Part shown: positions 32,904 to 40,567 of the stretch, piece by piece
Numbering within the stretch: position 1 is the stretch's first letter
Layout of the letters: every line of letters starts with the position of its first letter
The notes under the pieces: generated by a model
The model's database searches: none
Told to the model about the DNA's origin: nothing
Seen by the model: only the letters and a program-made list of their open reading frames with translations
Made by a program: the position numbers and the translations under genes
DNA from: Polyangiaceae bacterium
Lineage (GTDB): Bacteria > Myxococcota_A > Polyangia > Polyangiales > Polyangiaceae
Assembly (NCBI GenBank): GCA_025936045.1
Contig: JAICUB010000012.1
Location: 62,001-126,000, forward strand
Direction: 5' to 3'
Length of the DNA: 64,000 nt

Positions 32904-34589
32904 TCAGCGTGTGGGCGCCGAGCGGAGACACACGGCGGCCCGCGCGAGCACGATCTCCGCGTAGCGAACGACGTTCGGGTCCGTGGCGTCACCGAAGCCG
33001 TTCGCGCCGAGCTTGCGTGCGCCAACTGCCAAGAGCTCGCTAATACGCCGCAGATTGTGCGGCTCGATCTCGTTGCGCATCACCGTTTTCGCGCCGAGAA
33101 ACTCACACGCGAGGTCCACGTAGCGCGCACAGCGAAACGGGTCCGTCGACCCGAGGAAGAGCCCATGGTCCAAGCTCGCGCGGAACCAATCGCCGAGGCT
33201 TCCGCCGTCACGACACCGCGCGAAGAGCTCCTGAACGCTCCATTCGCCGGTCTCCCCGTGCTCGCCCTCGCGCGCAAGCTCCACGCACACGCTGAGCTCG
33301 AGCTCGTGCAGCCAGCTGTACCAGACGGAATTCACCGATTGTCCGCGAGCCTTGTATGCGGCCCGATCGATGCTCGCGATCGCGTCGTAAAGGAGCCCCA
33401 GGCGGTTCGGCGTCGTTTGCCTGTCGCCCGGGCGGCTTTCCTGAAGTTGGGAGACGAACGTTTCACCCCGCCGCACGTCCACGGTCGCGAAGCGGAGCGA
33501 CTGCGAAGGGCCGCGGTCCCGGCTGAGGTAGCCGTACGCCTCGTTGTACTTGCGATGTGCTTCTGCGTGCCGGCGCCTGCGCGCGAGCATGATTCCGGCG
33601 TTGCTCCGTAAGAATGCTTGCTCGCGGGTGATGATCTCGGTGTCATCGACATACCGCATCACCTCGGCGGCGAAGCGATAGATGTTTTCGGCTTCGTCCA
33701 GGTAAGTCTCGCGTGTCTTCTCGAGTTTCGTCGCCTCGGGCGAGGTTCCCCCATCACGCAGGTGGGTGGCCACGCAGCGCGCCGCTTCGGCTCGATAGAG
33801 CTTGACCAACTGAAAGCGGCGTAGAAGCTCGACGAGCCTCTCGATCTCCTTCGAGCGTTGCTCGGGGACGCGGTCGTGCTGGAACGCCCAACGTTGCGCG
33901 TACACGTTCGAGCTCTTGCCGCAGACGATGTCGCTGGAGGTGCCGAGCTTCTGCAATGCGGCCTTGACCAACTCTTCTGCTTCCCCGTAGTCGCGACTGT
34001 TCGACTTGTTCCGCACACGTTGGAGCTCGGCCCGCCATTCGGCGGCGCCCGGAACCGACGGCGCCGGATCGCTCGGGTCGCGCAACTCCTCCAGCGGCCG
34101 TTCGTGGAGGGGCCGTGACTGGGCCACGGGTTCCGGCGGGTCGGAGTTTTGCGCTACCTCCCCTTCGTATGCCCGGCTCATGTGGTCGAAGCGCCGACGC
34201 GCTCGCCCGAGTGTCGTTTGGAAGGTCGCCGGAAACTCGAGATCGCGCGACGCCAGAACTGCGCGAAAGCGGTCCTTCATGCGGCTGAAGACGCGCACGA
34301 GCGTGAGAGGGCGAGCCGACGTGGCAACGGTCGGTTCCATTGCCTGCAGCATCATGTCGATCTGGATGGCTGCCGTCACCATCAAGTGGCCCTTCAAGCC
34401 GTCGTTCGGCTCGCCCGTGGCCCGCAGCGCCGCCGCGATGCACGCAAGACGCTGATCGATGGACTCACACGCCGCGTTGATGTCCCCCGAGCTCTGATAG
34501 AGGGCGTCGTACCAATCGGCGATCCCCTGCCGAATCGTCGCCTCGTCGAGATGCCGAAAGAGCGGTGGCTGACCGAGCGTGCCGCTCAA
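32904..34589 (-). CDS. large helical protein, possible sensor/C-terminal part of SIR2-NTPase system
   Basis: 561 residues from TTG 34589, which overlaps the stop of the upstream NTPase fragment (TTGA). The frame is closed by a TAG four codons upstream. The product is almost entirely alpha-helical by inspection, with TPR-like helix pairs such as DEATIRQGIADWYDALYQ, FQLVKLYRAEAARCVATHL and RRRHAEAHRKYNEAYGYLSR. No catalytic motif is seen. Its first residues read like the interior of a protein rather than a natural N-terminus. It may therefore be the C-terminal repeat region of one longer SIR2-NTPase-TPR protein, now split. In STAND-type defence proteins such repeats recognise the phage trigger; that role is inferred from architecture only. 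Confidence 0.65.
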   Translation of the reverse strand: MSGTLGQPPLFRHLDEATIRQGIADWYDALYQSSGDINAACESIDQRLACIAAALRATGEPNDGLKGHLMVTAAIQIDMMLQAMEPTVATSARPLTLVRVFSRMKDRFRAVLASRDLEFPATFQTTLGRARRRFDHMSRAYEGEVAQNSDPPEPVAQSRPLHERPLEELRDPSDPAPSVPGAAEWRAELQRVRNKSNSRDYGEAEELVKAALQKLGTSSDIVCGKSSNVYAQRWAFQHDRVPEQRSKEIERLVELLRRFQLVKLYRAEAARCVATHLRDGGTSPEATKLEKTRETYLDEAENIYRFAAEVMRYVDDTEIITREQAFLRSNAGIMLARRRRHAEAHRKYNEAYGYLSRDRGPSQSLRFATVDVRRGETFVSQLQESRPGDRQTTPNRLGLLYDAIASIDRAAYKARGQSVNSVWYSWLHELELSVCVELAREGEHGETGEWSVQELFARCRDGGSLGDWFRASLDHGLFLGSTDPFRCARYVDLACEFLGAKTVMRNEIEPHNLRRISELLAVGARKLGANGFGDATDPNVVRYAEIVLARAAVCLRSAPTR

Positions 34590-35206
34590 TAGATCCGACT
34601 AGATCTGCGCGGAGCACCGCGAGTCGGATAGTCGCGCCCATTGATGAATACGATGAACGAGCGGGCCGCCAGCTCGATCAACCGCACGAGCTGCTCTTGT
34701 AGCATTTCCGGGGCCTCCTCCTGGGCGAGATCCTCGTCCGCGATGCGAAGCGGCAGGTTCTCGGAAATGCCGACCGCAGTCGCGATGGCGTCGAGTACGA
34801 GAATCGCGAAATCACGCGCGTTGAACTGCTCCTCGAGGTCGAGCCAGATGCAATGAAACCGCGGCCTCAGCTCGAAGAAGACCTGGGCCGCAATCGAGGG
34901 CACTCCGCTGAGCCCATACACGAATAGATTCGGAGCAGTTTCGAGAATGCGCGCCGTCAGCGCTCGCACGCTGTCCTTGAGTTCGACGGTGTTGCGGGCG
35001 CTGAGGTAGGGTGGCGGGGGCGTCGGCCAAATGGCACTGAACGGAACGCCACACGGCGGCAGACACAAAAATAGATTCTGATACAGCGTGAGCAGGAACG
35101 GAGCCACGTCCGGCATCGGAGCGATCAGCAGGCGCTCGAGGGCCGCGGCCACCTTCTTGCCGCGCACGCCGACTCGACGAAGCGAACTCTCGAACGCGTC
35201 GCGCAC
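34586..35206 (-). CDS. degenerate STAND-like NTPase fragment
   Basis: 206 residues from GTG 35206. The frame is open further upstream, and reads in register with the SIR2 gene if one C is removed near 35223. After an N-terminal helical region comes ETAPNLFVYGLSGVPSIAAQ, positioned like a Walker A loop but with Pro-Ser in place of Gly-Lys. Then CIWLDLEEQFNARDFAILVL and a hydrophobic strand RSFIVFINGRD resembling a Walker B position follow. The protein stops 17 residues later in basic sequence unlike a normal terminus. It is probably the middle piece of a larger protein that has lost its remaining NTPase domain. An independent small gene is less likely. Confidence 0.55.
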   Translation of the reverse strand: MRDAFESSLRRVGVRGKKVAAALERLLIAPMPDVAPFLLTLYQNLFLCLPPCGVPFSAIWPTPPPPYLSARNTVELKDSVRALTARILETAPNLFVYGLSGVPSIAAQVFFELRPRFHCIWLDLEEQFNARDFAILVLDAIATAVGISENLPLRIADEDLAQEEAPEMLQEQLVRLIELAARSFIVFINGRDYPTRGAPRRSSRIY

Positions 35207-35219
35207 TTCACAGATGCGC

Positions 35220-36233
35220 TCAGGACGGGCACAACCAATAAACGCGCAGGCGCGGCAAACGAATCAGCGCCTCGCACATCAGAGCGATCGTGCGGCGCTC
35301 GCGTCCGGACACACCGATGACCATCAAGTTGCGCTGATGTTCCTGGACCGGCGCGTCGGCGGCGAACAACGATAGGTAAGCGGTGAAGTTCGCGACGTCG
35401 GTCGGGCTCGGAAGCTTGTCCAGCGTGAAGTCGGCACGCAAGCCGTAGCGACCCCCGTTGATCTTCACGACCGATCGGTGCGCTCGCACGGAGCGGGCAT
35501 CGGGAAAGCCGGCGTCGTAGTGCACGTCGAACGTAGCGACGGGCATGTCGAACCGCTGAAACGCGGACTCGATGAGCTCGTCGAAGTTCGTCGTCAAGAT
35601 GACCTTGACGCGCAGGACGTCCGCAAGGTGCGCGAGCAGCATGTGCGCCGTATTCGGACGCTTCCCTTTCGTTAGATTCACGAAGAACGAATCGATGATG
35701 CGCGGATCGGACTCCTTGAGGCGCATCCCGCGCAGCGGACGGCGCCCCTCGCCGTACTCGTAGACGAACTCGATACGCGAGAGAAGGTCGAGTGTCGCGC
35801 GCCAATCTCGCACGGCGCCCATGGCTTGGAGCATGGTCTCGCTCGTGCCGGCGTCGATATCGTTGCTCGTCTTGCTTTCTCGAATGCGCTCGGTGGCCCA
35901 CTCCCACATGGCGGAGTCGAGGTCGTCGCGAGTAGGCACGGTCGAGAATTGGGGCCACCGGAACGAGCCTGGATCCCAGCGCTCGTCGGAGTCGAATACG
36001 CGCGTCAGGCAATGAAAAAGATAGGCTCGATAGTCCTCGCCAGCGGGGATCCCGGAGGGGACCGACATGCCACCACCGACGACGGGCACGATGCCCAAAC
36101 CCTTGTCAATATCGCTTTTGATCGCCTCGATGACGAACTCGGCCGTCACGGGCTCCTCCTCGAGGTGGGCGAGCGCGAGGGCGACGAACTTCCCGTGGTC
36201 GGCGTAGAGGCTCCGTCGGTTCGGTTCCGTCAT
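35220..36233 (-). CDS. SIR2-like domain protein (candidate NADase effector)
   Basis: 337 residues from ATG 36233; GTG at 36308 would add 25 residues (MLRYEESLTLSLQAG). Sirtuin-fold landmarks are GIVPVVGGGMSVPSGIPAG (NAD-binding GxG...SGIP), VKVILTTNFDELIESAFQRF (TTNxDxLIE) and NLMVIGVSGRERRTIALMCE (the GxS..D-like strand). Where canonical members have KLHG, this one has VVKINGGRYGL, so the usual catalytic His appears replaced by Asn. The protein ends LRVYWLCPS at a TGA, but shifting one base gives an uninterrupted continuation into the NTPase frame. SIR2-like effectors in phage defence destroy NAD+ on infection; that function is inferred from family and architecture. Confidence 0.72.
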   Translation of the reverse strand: MTEPNRRSLYADHGKFVALALAHLEEEPVTAEFVIEAIKSDIDKGLGIVPVVGGGMSVPSGIPAGEDYRAYLFHCLTRVFDSDERWDPGSFRWPQFSTVPTRDDLDSAMWEWATERIRESKTSNDIDAGTSETMLQAMGAVRDWRATLDLLSRIEFVYEYGEGRRPLRGMRLKESDPRIIDSFFVNLTKGKRPNTAHMLLAHLADVLRVKVILTTNFDELIESAFQRFDMPVATFDVHYDAGFPDARSVRAHRSVVKINGGRYGLRADFTLDKLPSPTDVANFTAYLSLFAADAPVQEHQRNLMVIGVSGRERRTIALMCEALIRLPRLRVYWLCPS

Positions 36234-36529
36234 CGGTAACCATTCGACGCCAATCGCGTCGTCCCCGGCTTGGAGCGACAACGTGAGAGACTCCTCGTAA
36301 CGCAACACCTTGAGCCCGACCGGGCGACGTAGAACAAATCTCGAAGCGCTTGGCGAGCGCCGCGTTCGGGTGCCTCTCGAGCACCCGGCGCGTCGAGAGT
36401 GTTTGTTTCCTGGCCCCCATGGAAAGCACATTGCGCGCATGCCGGCGCGCCCTCGATCAACTGGAGGACCTCGCACGACCGGCTGACGAGACGAGACCGC
36501 CGCGGCGGACTGCAGCTACTCTGGCGCGC

Positions 36530-36777
36530 TGACGACAACGGGCCCGCTCAGGGCGCGTTCGGCATGCACAGCTTTCGGCATTCGTTCGTGACGCCGTCGC
36601 TCGCGCTCGGGAAGAACGAGGATTGGTGCGGCAGCGTACCGGCCACACGTCCGACGAGATCCTTCGGTACCGCCAGCCGGCGACCGAGATCGCGGCCTTG
36701 AGCCTTGGCGCCGTCGCCCCCCTGGACGACGCGATACCTGAGTTTCGAAGCCCGAAATCGGGCACCGAATCGGGCTT
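36530..36777 (+). pseudogene. tyrosine-recombinase (integrase) C-terminal remnant, frameshifted
   Basis: Two frames hold the end of a phage-type integrase. Up to about 36628 one frame gives MHSFRHSFVTPSLALGKNED, the HxxRH box with the catalytic Arg. Shifting by one lost G at about 36630 gives VRQRTGHTSDEILRYRQPA (the GH box and the nucleophile Tyr) and the C-terminal tail ALSLGAVAPLDDAIPEF. The N-terminal two thirds is absent. It abuts the 3' end of the tRNA-Pro gene (tRNA on the opposite strand), the normal place for an integrase of a tRNA-inserted element. It is not functional as read. Confidence 0.75.
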
Positions 36778-36785
36778 CGAATGGT

Positions 36786-36859
36786 CGGGGCGGCCGGATT
36801 CGAACCGGCGACCCCTAGACCCCCAGTCTAGTGCGCTAACCAGGCTGCGCTACGCCCCG
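36786..36859 (-). tRNA. tRNA-Pro (anticodon GGG)
   Basis: A 74-nt cloverleaf on the minus strand. The acceptor stem is CGGGGCG/CGCCCCG, the D-arm GCGC...GCGC with AGCCTGGTTA, the anticodon stem CTAGA/TCTAG around CTGGGGG (anticodon GGG), and the T-arm GCCGG-TTCGAAT-CCGGC. CCA is not encoded. Its 3' end faces the integrase remnant and the SIR2 locus, consistent with use as an attachment site. Confidence 0.95.
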
Positions 36860-37077
36860 ATCCGACCACGTCCGGGCGGACCCGGACATCGACTCGGCGC
36901 AACCTAGTCGCTTTCGCAGCGATTGCAAGCAGGTTCGCTCGGCCGGACCGATCAGGCGCTCGCGTGCCGGAGACGCCAGCGCTGGCAGCACGCGCCGCCC
37001 GCCGCGTGACCCTGAACCCACCTCTGCTCCGTGTTTCCTCGCCGTCCGCTGCGCTGCCGTGCCGTGAGCCTTGGCCG

Positions 37078-38271
37078 TCAGCGGCCTCGAGAGGCCACCC
37101 GAGCGATGTGCGTTGCGAGACGCCGATACAGTTCGGCCGCCAGGCGGGGGTCGGCGCAGACTTCGGCGAAGTCGTCGGCGCGGACGCGGAGAACGCGCGT
37201 GGTTTGGTCCGCGATGGGCGGCTCGGCGGGCCCCGCGAGACCCACGAGCGATTCGGGGAAGACGAGGGCGCCGGCGCCGACCGTGCGCTCGGCGTTCGAG
37301 TAGCGTACGACCCCGTCGAGGACGATGTAGGCGACGAGGTTGCTCGTGACGAGGCGCGGGATGCGCTCGCCGGCGGCGAATTCGACCTCGACGGCGGCCG
37401 CCAGCGCGCTCAGCGCGAAGGATTGTGGAAGGTCGACGAGCAGCGGGCTCTGGCGGGCGCGCTCGAGGTCGCCCGCGGCGAGCCCGCGGTCGTGATCGGT
37501 ACGTTTGACGAAGCGTTCGCCGATTTCGACGACGACGGCCGTCGCGTTGTCGCGCCCGAGCTCGGCCGCGCGCGCGACGAGCGAGCCGGACGCGTGCGCC
37601 GCGGACCCGCTGCGCACGAGGTCGGAAAGCTCCGCTTCGGCTTCGACTTGGCCGTGAACGCCGTCGGTGCACAGCAGCAAGCGATCGCTCCGCGCGAGAT
37701 CGACGAAGAGCGTGTCCACCTGAACTTGATCGGCGAGGCCGATCGCGTTGGTGATGCCGGAGCTCCGGAGCACGCCCGCCCCGCCCGCGCCCGAGCAATG
37801 ATCCTGCGTGAGCTGCAGCATGGTGCGCGACCGCGCGAGGTAGACGCGCCCGTCACCCGCGTGCGCCACGAACGCGTTGCCGCGCGCGAGCCAGACGACG
37901 TCGAGGGTCGTGCCCATGCCACGGTGCTCCTCGTTGGCTGCGGCGTCCGCGAGAACCGCACGGTTCGCCTCCTCGAGGGCACGCCGCAAGCACGCGTAAA
38001 CGGAGCGCCGGTTCTCGAGATCCGCCTTGGCGACGTAGGCGTCGATCACGCGCTGCGCCTCGCGGCCCGAGAGCACCTTGCGCACGGTTTCGACCGCCAG
38101 GAGCGCGGCGACGTCCCCTGCGCGGTGGCCTCCCATGCCGTCCGCGACGGCAAAAAGCGCGATTTCCGGCGCGAGGAGCGCGGCGTCCTCGTAGTGCTCG
38201 CGCCGGGCCCCCTTGTCGCTCGCCGTCGCAAAGTCGGCTCGATAGTCGAAGCGCGGGAGGATGGTGGACAT
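37078..38271 (-). CDS. PP2C-family protein phosphatase fused to a cyclic-nucleotide-binding-like domain
   Basis: 397 residues from ATG 38271. Residues about 10-255 are a PP2C/Stp1 domain. It has TASDKGARREHYEDA (the usual D..R..NED start with His for Asn), ALFAVADGMGGHRAGDVAA (metal-binding DGMGGH), AFVAHAGDGRVYLARS, RLLLCTDGVHG and RDNATAVVVEI. Residues about 275-397 form a cNMP-binding-like beta-barrel (VEFAAGERIPRLVTSNLVAY, ALVFPESLVGLAG) without the full RT/S ligand motif. It would dephosphorylate Ser/Thr proteins, with the C-terminal domain perhaps sensing a ligand. It is divergent from tsaB, with 28 bases between start codons. Confidence 0.85.
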   Translation of the reverse strand: MSTILPRFDYRADFATASDKGARREHYEDAALLAPEIALFAVADGMGGHRAGDVAALLAVETVRKVLSGREAQRVIDAYVAKADLENRRSVYACLRRALEEANRAVLADAAANEEHRGMGTTLDVVWLARGNAFVAHAGDGRVYLARSRTMLQLTQDHCSGAGGAGVLRSSGITNAIGLADQVQVDTLFVDLARSDRLLLCTDGVHGQVEAEAELSDLVRSGSAAHASGSLVARAAELGRDNATAVVVEIGERFVKRTDHDRGLAAGDLERARQSPLLVDLPQSFALSALAAAVEVEFAAGERIPRLVTSNLVAYIVLDGVVRYSNAERTVGAGALVFPESLVGLAGPAEPPIADQTTRVLRVRADDFAEVCADPRLAAELYRRLATHIARVASRGR

Positions 38272-38299
38272 CGGCCCCTCACGATATCACCATCGCGCC

Positions 38300-38971
38300 G
38301 TGCGAGTTTTAGGCATCGAAACTTCGACGCGGCGCGGCTCGGTCGCGGTGAGCTCGGACGGCGTCGTCGTCGCCGCCCACACTCACGAGGAGCCGAACGC
38401 GCATGCGGAACGCTTGCTCGGTCTCATCGAGCGTTCGCTGACCGACGCCGGCATCACGCGCGACGTGCTCGACCGCATCGCGGTCGGCGTGGGGCCCGGG
38501 TCGTTTACCGGGCTTCGCGTCGGGATTGCGCTCGCGCAGGGCATTGCCCTCGGGCTTGGGCGGCCGCTCGTCGGCATGGGGTCGCTCGACGCGATGGCGC
38601 GCGCCGTATCGGCCAGCGATCGGCGCGTGCGCGTGCCGGTGCTCGACGCGCGGCGCGGCGAGCTTTTCGTCGCAGCTTATGCGCCGGACGGCGCCGAGCT
38701 CCTCGCGCCCGCAGCGCTCACCGCGAGCGCGGCGCGCGGGGCCCTGCATGCGGCCCTCGCGGGTGCGAGCGCCGTGCTCGTCGGCGAGAGCGCCGGCGAG
38801 CTCGGCATGGATTTCGAGCTCCTCCGCGGTGCGGAGCTCGACTTGCCGCACGCGAGCACGGTTGCACTCCTCGGCGCGACGCTCGAGCCGGACACGGCCC
38901 GAGCGGAGCCCGTGTACGTGCGCGGGCCCGGCGCAACGTTGCCGAACTTGCCGCCTTCGCCACTCGGCTGA
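38300..38971 (+). CDS. tsaB: tRNA threonylcarbamoyladenosine biosynthesis protein TsaB
   Basis: 223 residues from GTG 38300 (VRVLGIETSTRRGSVAV). It is an ASKHA-fold protein with the characteristic HAERLLGLIERSLTDAGI and VGVGPGSFTGLRVGIALAQG segments, and VPVLDARRGELFVAAY later. TsaB dimerises with TsaD and, with TsaE, makes the t6A37 modification on ANN-decoding tRNAs; TsaB itself is the non-catalytic platform. The length is normal for the family. It is the first gene of a same-direction series that continues with a Crp/Fnr regulator. Confidence 0.9.
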   Translation: MRVLGIETSTRRGSVAVSSDGVVVAAHTHEEPNAHAERLLGLIERSLTDAGITRDVLDRIAVGVGPGSFTGLRVGIALAQGIALGLGRPLVGMGSLDAMARAVSASDRRVRVPVLDARRGELFVAAYAPDGAELLAPAALTASAARGALHAALAGASAVLVGESAGELGMDFELLRGAELDLPHASTVALLGATLEPDTARAEPVYVRGPGATLPNLPPSPLG

Positions 38972-39034
38972 GCACCGGCGCAGCCTTGCGGCTTGAGCAC
39001 GGAAGCGAGCTTGGGTGTAGCATCCACCCTGCCG

Positions 39035-39745
39035 ATGGCGACGCCCGCAGACGGTCCGAGCGACCGCGACCACTTGCTCTCCCGCTTCGGACGCTCGTTT
39101 GCCGCCGGCGCGGTGCTCTTTCGCGACGGCGAGCCGGCTGATTTCGCGTACCTGTTGCAAAGCGGGCGCGTCCGCCTGTTCAAGCAGGTGGGCGCGATGG
39201 AGCGCAGCCTGCGCGTCGCACGCGCGGGTGACCTCTTCGGGGAGTCCGCGCTCGAGCCGGGCGCCATGCGGCGCTCGACCGCCGTCACGCTCGACGAGGT
39301 GACGGCCGTCGCCGTGGATCATGCGACGTTCGACGACGTGCTTACCATGCACCCGAGCGTGGGCTCGAGCGTGCTGCAGCAGCTCTTGAGCCGCCTGCGC
39401 GACGCGGAGGATCAGATCGAGATCCTGATGATGCGCGATCACCAATCCAAGGTCGTCGTGGCACTGACGAAGCTCGTTCAGCGTGAAATGGCGCTCAGCG
39501 ACGGCAGCAACGGCAGCGACATCAGCTTGCAGGTTTCGCCGCTCGAGCTGGCGGCCCGCGTCGGGCTCGACGTCGAGGCGGTCAAGCGCGTCGTCGCGCA
39601 GCTGCGTGAGGGCGGCTACGTGCGGATCCAAAACGAGCGCGTCGAGGTGACGGACCTCGAGACGCTGCGCGAGCTCTATTCGCTATTGAGCCTGAAGGAC
39701 CAGCTCCGCGGCAGTCCCGAGCGCGAACGAGGACGGAGCGCGTGA
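39035..39745 (+). CDS. Crp/Fnr-family transcriptional regulator
   Basis: 236 residues from ATG 39035 (an in-frame TTG at 38993 is an alternative start). The N-terminal cNMP-binding beta-barrel contains FAAGAVLFRDGEPADFAYLL, SGRVRLFKQVG and ARAGDLFGESALEPGAMRRS. The dimerisation helix follows (SVLQQLLSRLRDAEDQIEIL). The C-terminal winged helix has SPLELAARVGLDVEAVKRVV (the recognition helix region) and LREGGYVRIQNERVEVTD. It would bind DNA as a dimer under control of a ligand that is not evident from sequence. Its stop overlaps the GTG of the next lipoprotein gene (GTGA), suggesting an operon with it. Confidence 0.87.
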   Translation: MATPADGPSDRDHLLSRFGRSFAAGAVLFRDGEPADFAYLLQSGRVRLFKQVGAMERSLRVARAGDLFGESALEPGAMRRSTAVTLDEVTAVAVDHATFDDVLTMHPSVGSSVLQQLLSRLRDAEDQIEILMMRDHQSKVVVALTKLVQREMALSDGSNGSDISLQVSPLELAARVGLDVEAVKRVVAQLREGGYVRIQNERVEVTDLETLRELYSLLSLKDQLRGSPERERGRSA

Positions 39746-40554
39746 CCGAGGAACGGATGCGCCGCCGGCGACCGTGGCTCCTGCTCGCGCCTCTCCTGAT
39801 CGCGTGCTCGTCTGGGAACGCGGCGGGACCGCATGCTCAGGATCCGAGCCGCCAGGCCGAGACGGAGTACGACGTCGCCCGCGACCTCTGGCTCCGGCGC
39901 AACGATCCGCGCGGAGCGCTCGAGCACGCGCTCAAGGCCGCGGACCTCGACGATGGAAACGCGGAGGCGGCGCACCTCGTCGCGCTCCTCTACCTCGACT
40001 TTTGCAGCCGCAATAGCGCCGAGTGCAGGTTGCCGGAAGCCGAACGCTTCGCACGGCGTGCGCTCGAAGTGAAGAGCGACTTTCGCGAAGCCCAAAACAC
40101 GCTCGCCGTGATCCTGATCCACGAGCACCGCCCAGAGGAAGCAGCGCGACTCCTCGTGCCGCTCACGCAGGACATCCTCTATACGACGCCGGAGGATGCG
40201 TGGGGTAACCTCGGCTGGGCTTACCTCGAGCTCGGAAAGCTCGAGCCTGCGGTGGATGCGCTGCGCCGGAGCATCGCGGCGCAGCCGGCCTTTTGCGTGG
40301 GAAACTACCGTCTCGGTGTAGCCTACGAACGGCTCGGTCAGCTCTCGCTCGCCGAGAGCTCGTACACACAGGCGCTGGAGACCGAAGCGCCTGGCTGCAC
40401 GGGGCTGCAGGATGCCTGGTTCGGGCGGGCGCGGGTACGTCTTCGCGCGGCCAACCAGCCTGAAGCCCAGGCGGATTTGGAGCGCTGCGTGGCCCTGTCG
40501 AAGGCGACGCCCGCCGGCAAAGAATGTAGCTCCATGTTAGCGAAACTAAAGTAG
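39742..40554 (+). CDS. TPR lipoprotein, Tgl/PilF-like
   Basis: 270 residues from GTG 39742. Signal RRRRPWLLLAPLLIAC ends in a lipobox (LIAC). About six TPR units follow: TEYDVARDLWLRRNDPRGAL, NAEAAHLVALLYLDFCS, SDFREAQNTLAVILIHEHRP, DAWGNLGWAYLELGKLEPAV, AFCVGNYRLGVAYERLGQLS and QDAWFGRARVRLRAANQPEA. Length, lipidation and repeat order resemble the type IV pilus pilotin (PilF; Tgl in Myxococcus), which helps assemble the PilQ secretin in the outer membrane. That role is inferred; other pil genes are not in the window. It overlaps the Crp/Fnr gene by four bases. Confidence 0.8.
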   Translation: MTEERMRRRRPWLLLAPLLIACSSGNAAGPHAQDPSRQAETEYDVARDLWLRRNDPRGALEHALKAADLDDGNAEAAHLVALLYLDFCSRNSAECRLPEAERFARRALEVKSDFREAQNTLAVILIHEHRPEEAARLLVPLTQDILYTTPEDAWGNLGWAYLELGKLEPAVDALRRSIAAQPAFCVGNYRLGVAYERLGQLSLAESSYTQALETEAPGCTGLQDAWFGRARVRLRAANQPEAQADLERCVALSKATPAGKECSSMLAKLK

Positions 40555-40567
40555 TCTCTGGCTCCCC

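Noticed and set aside
36870-36887. Perfect 7-bp hairpin (GTCCGGG/CCCGGAC) upstream of tRNA-Pro
   Set aside because: It lies on the 5' side of the tRNA with no T-run; too short to assign a function.
36836-37798. Arg-rich open frame over tRNA-Pro and the PP2C gene
   Set aside because: It would read through the tRNA gene and is a shadow of the phosphatase frame.
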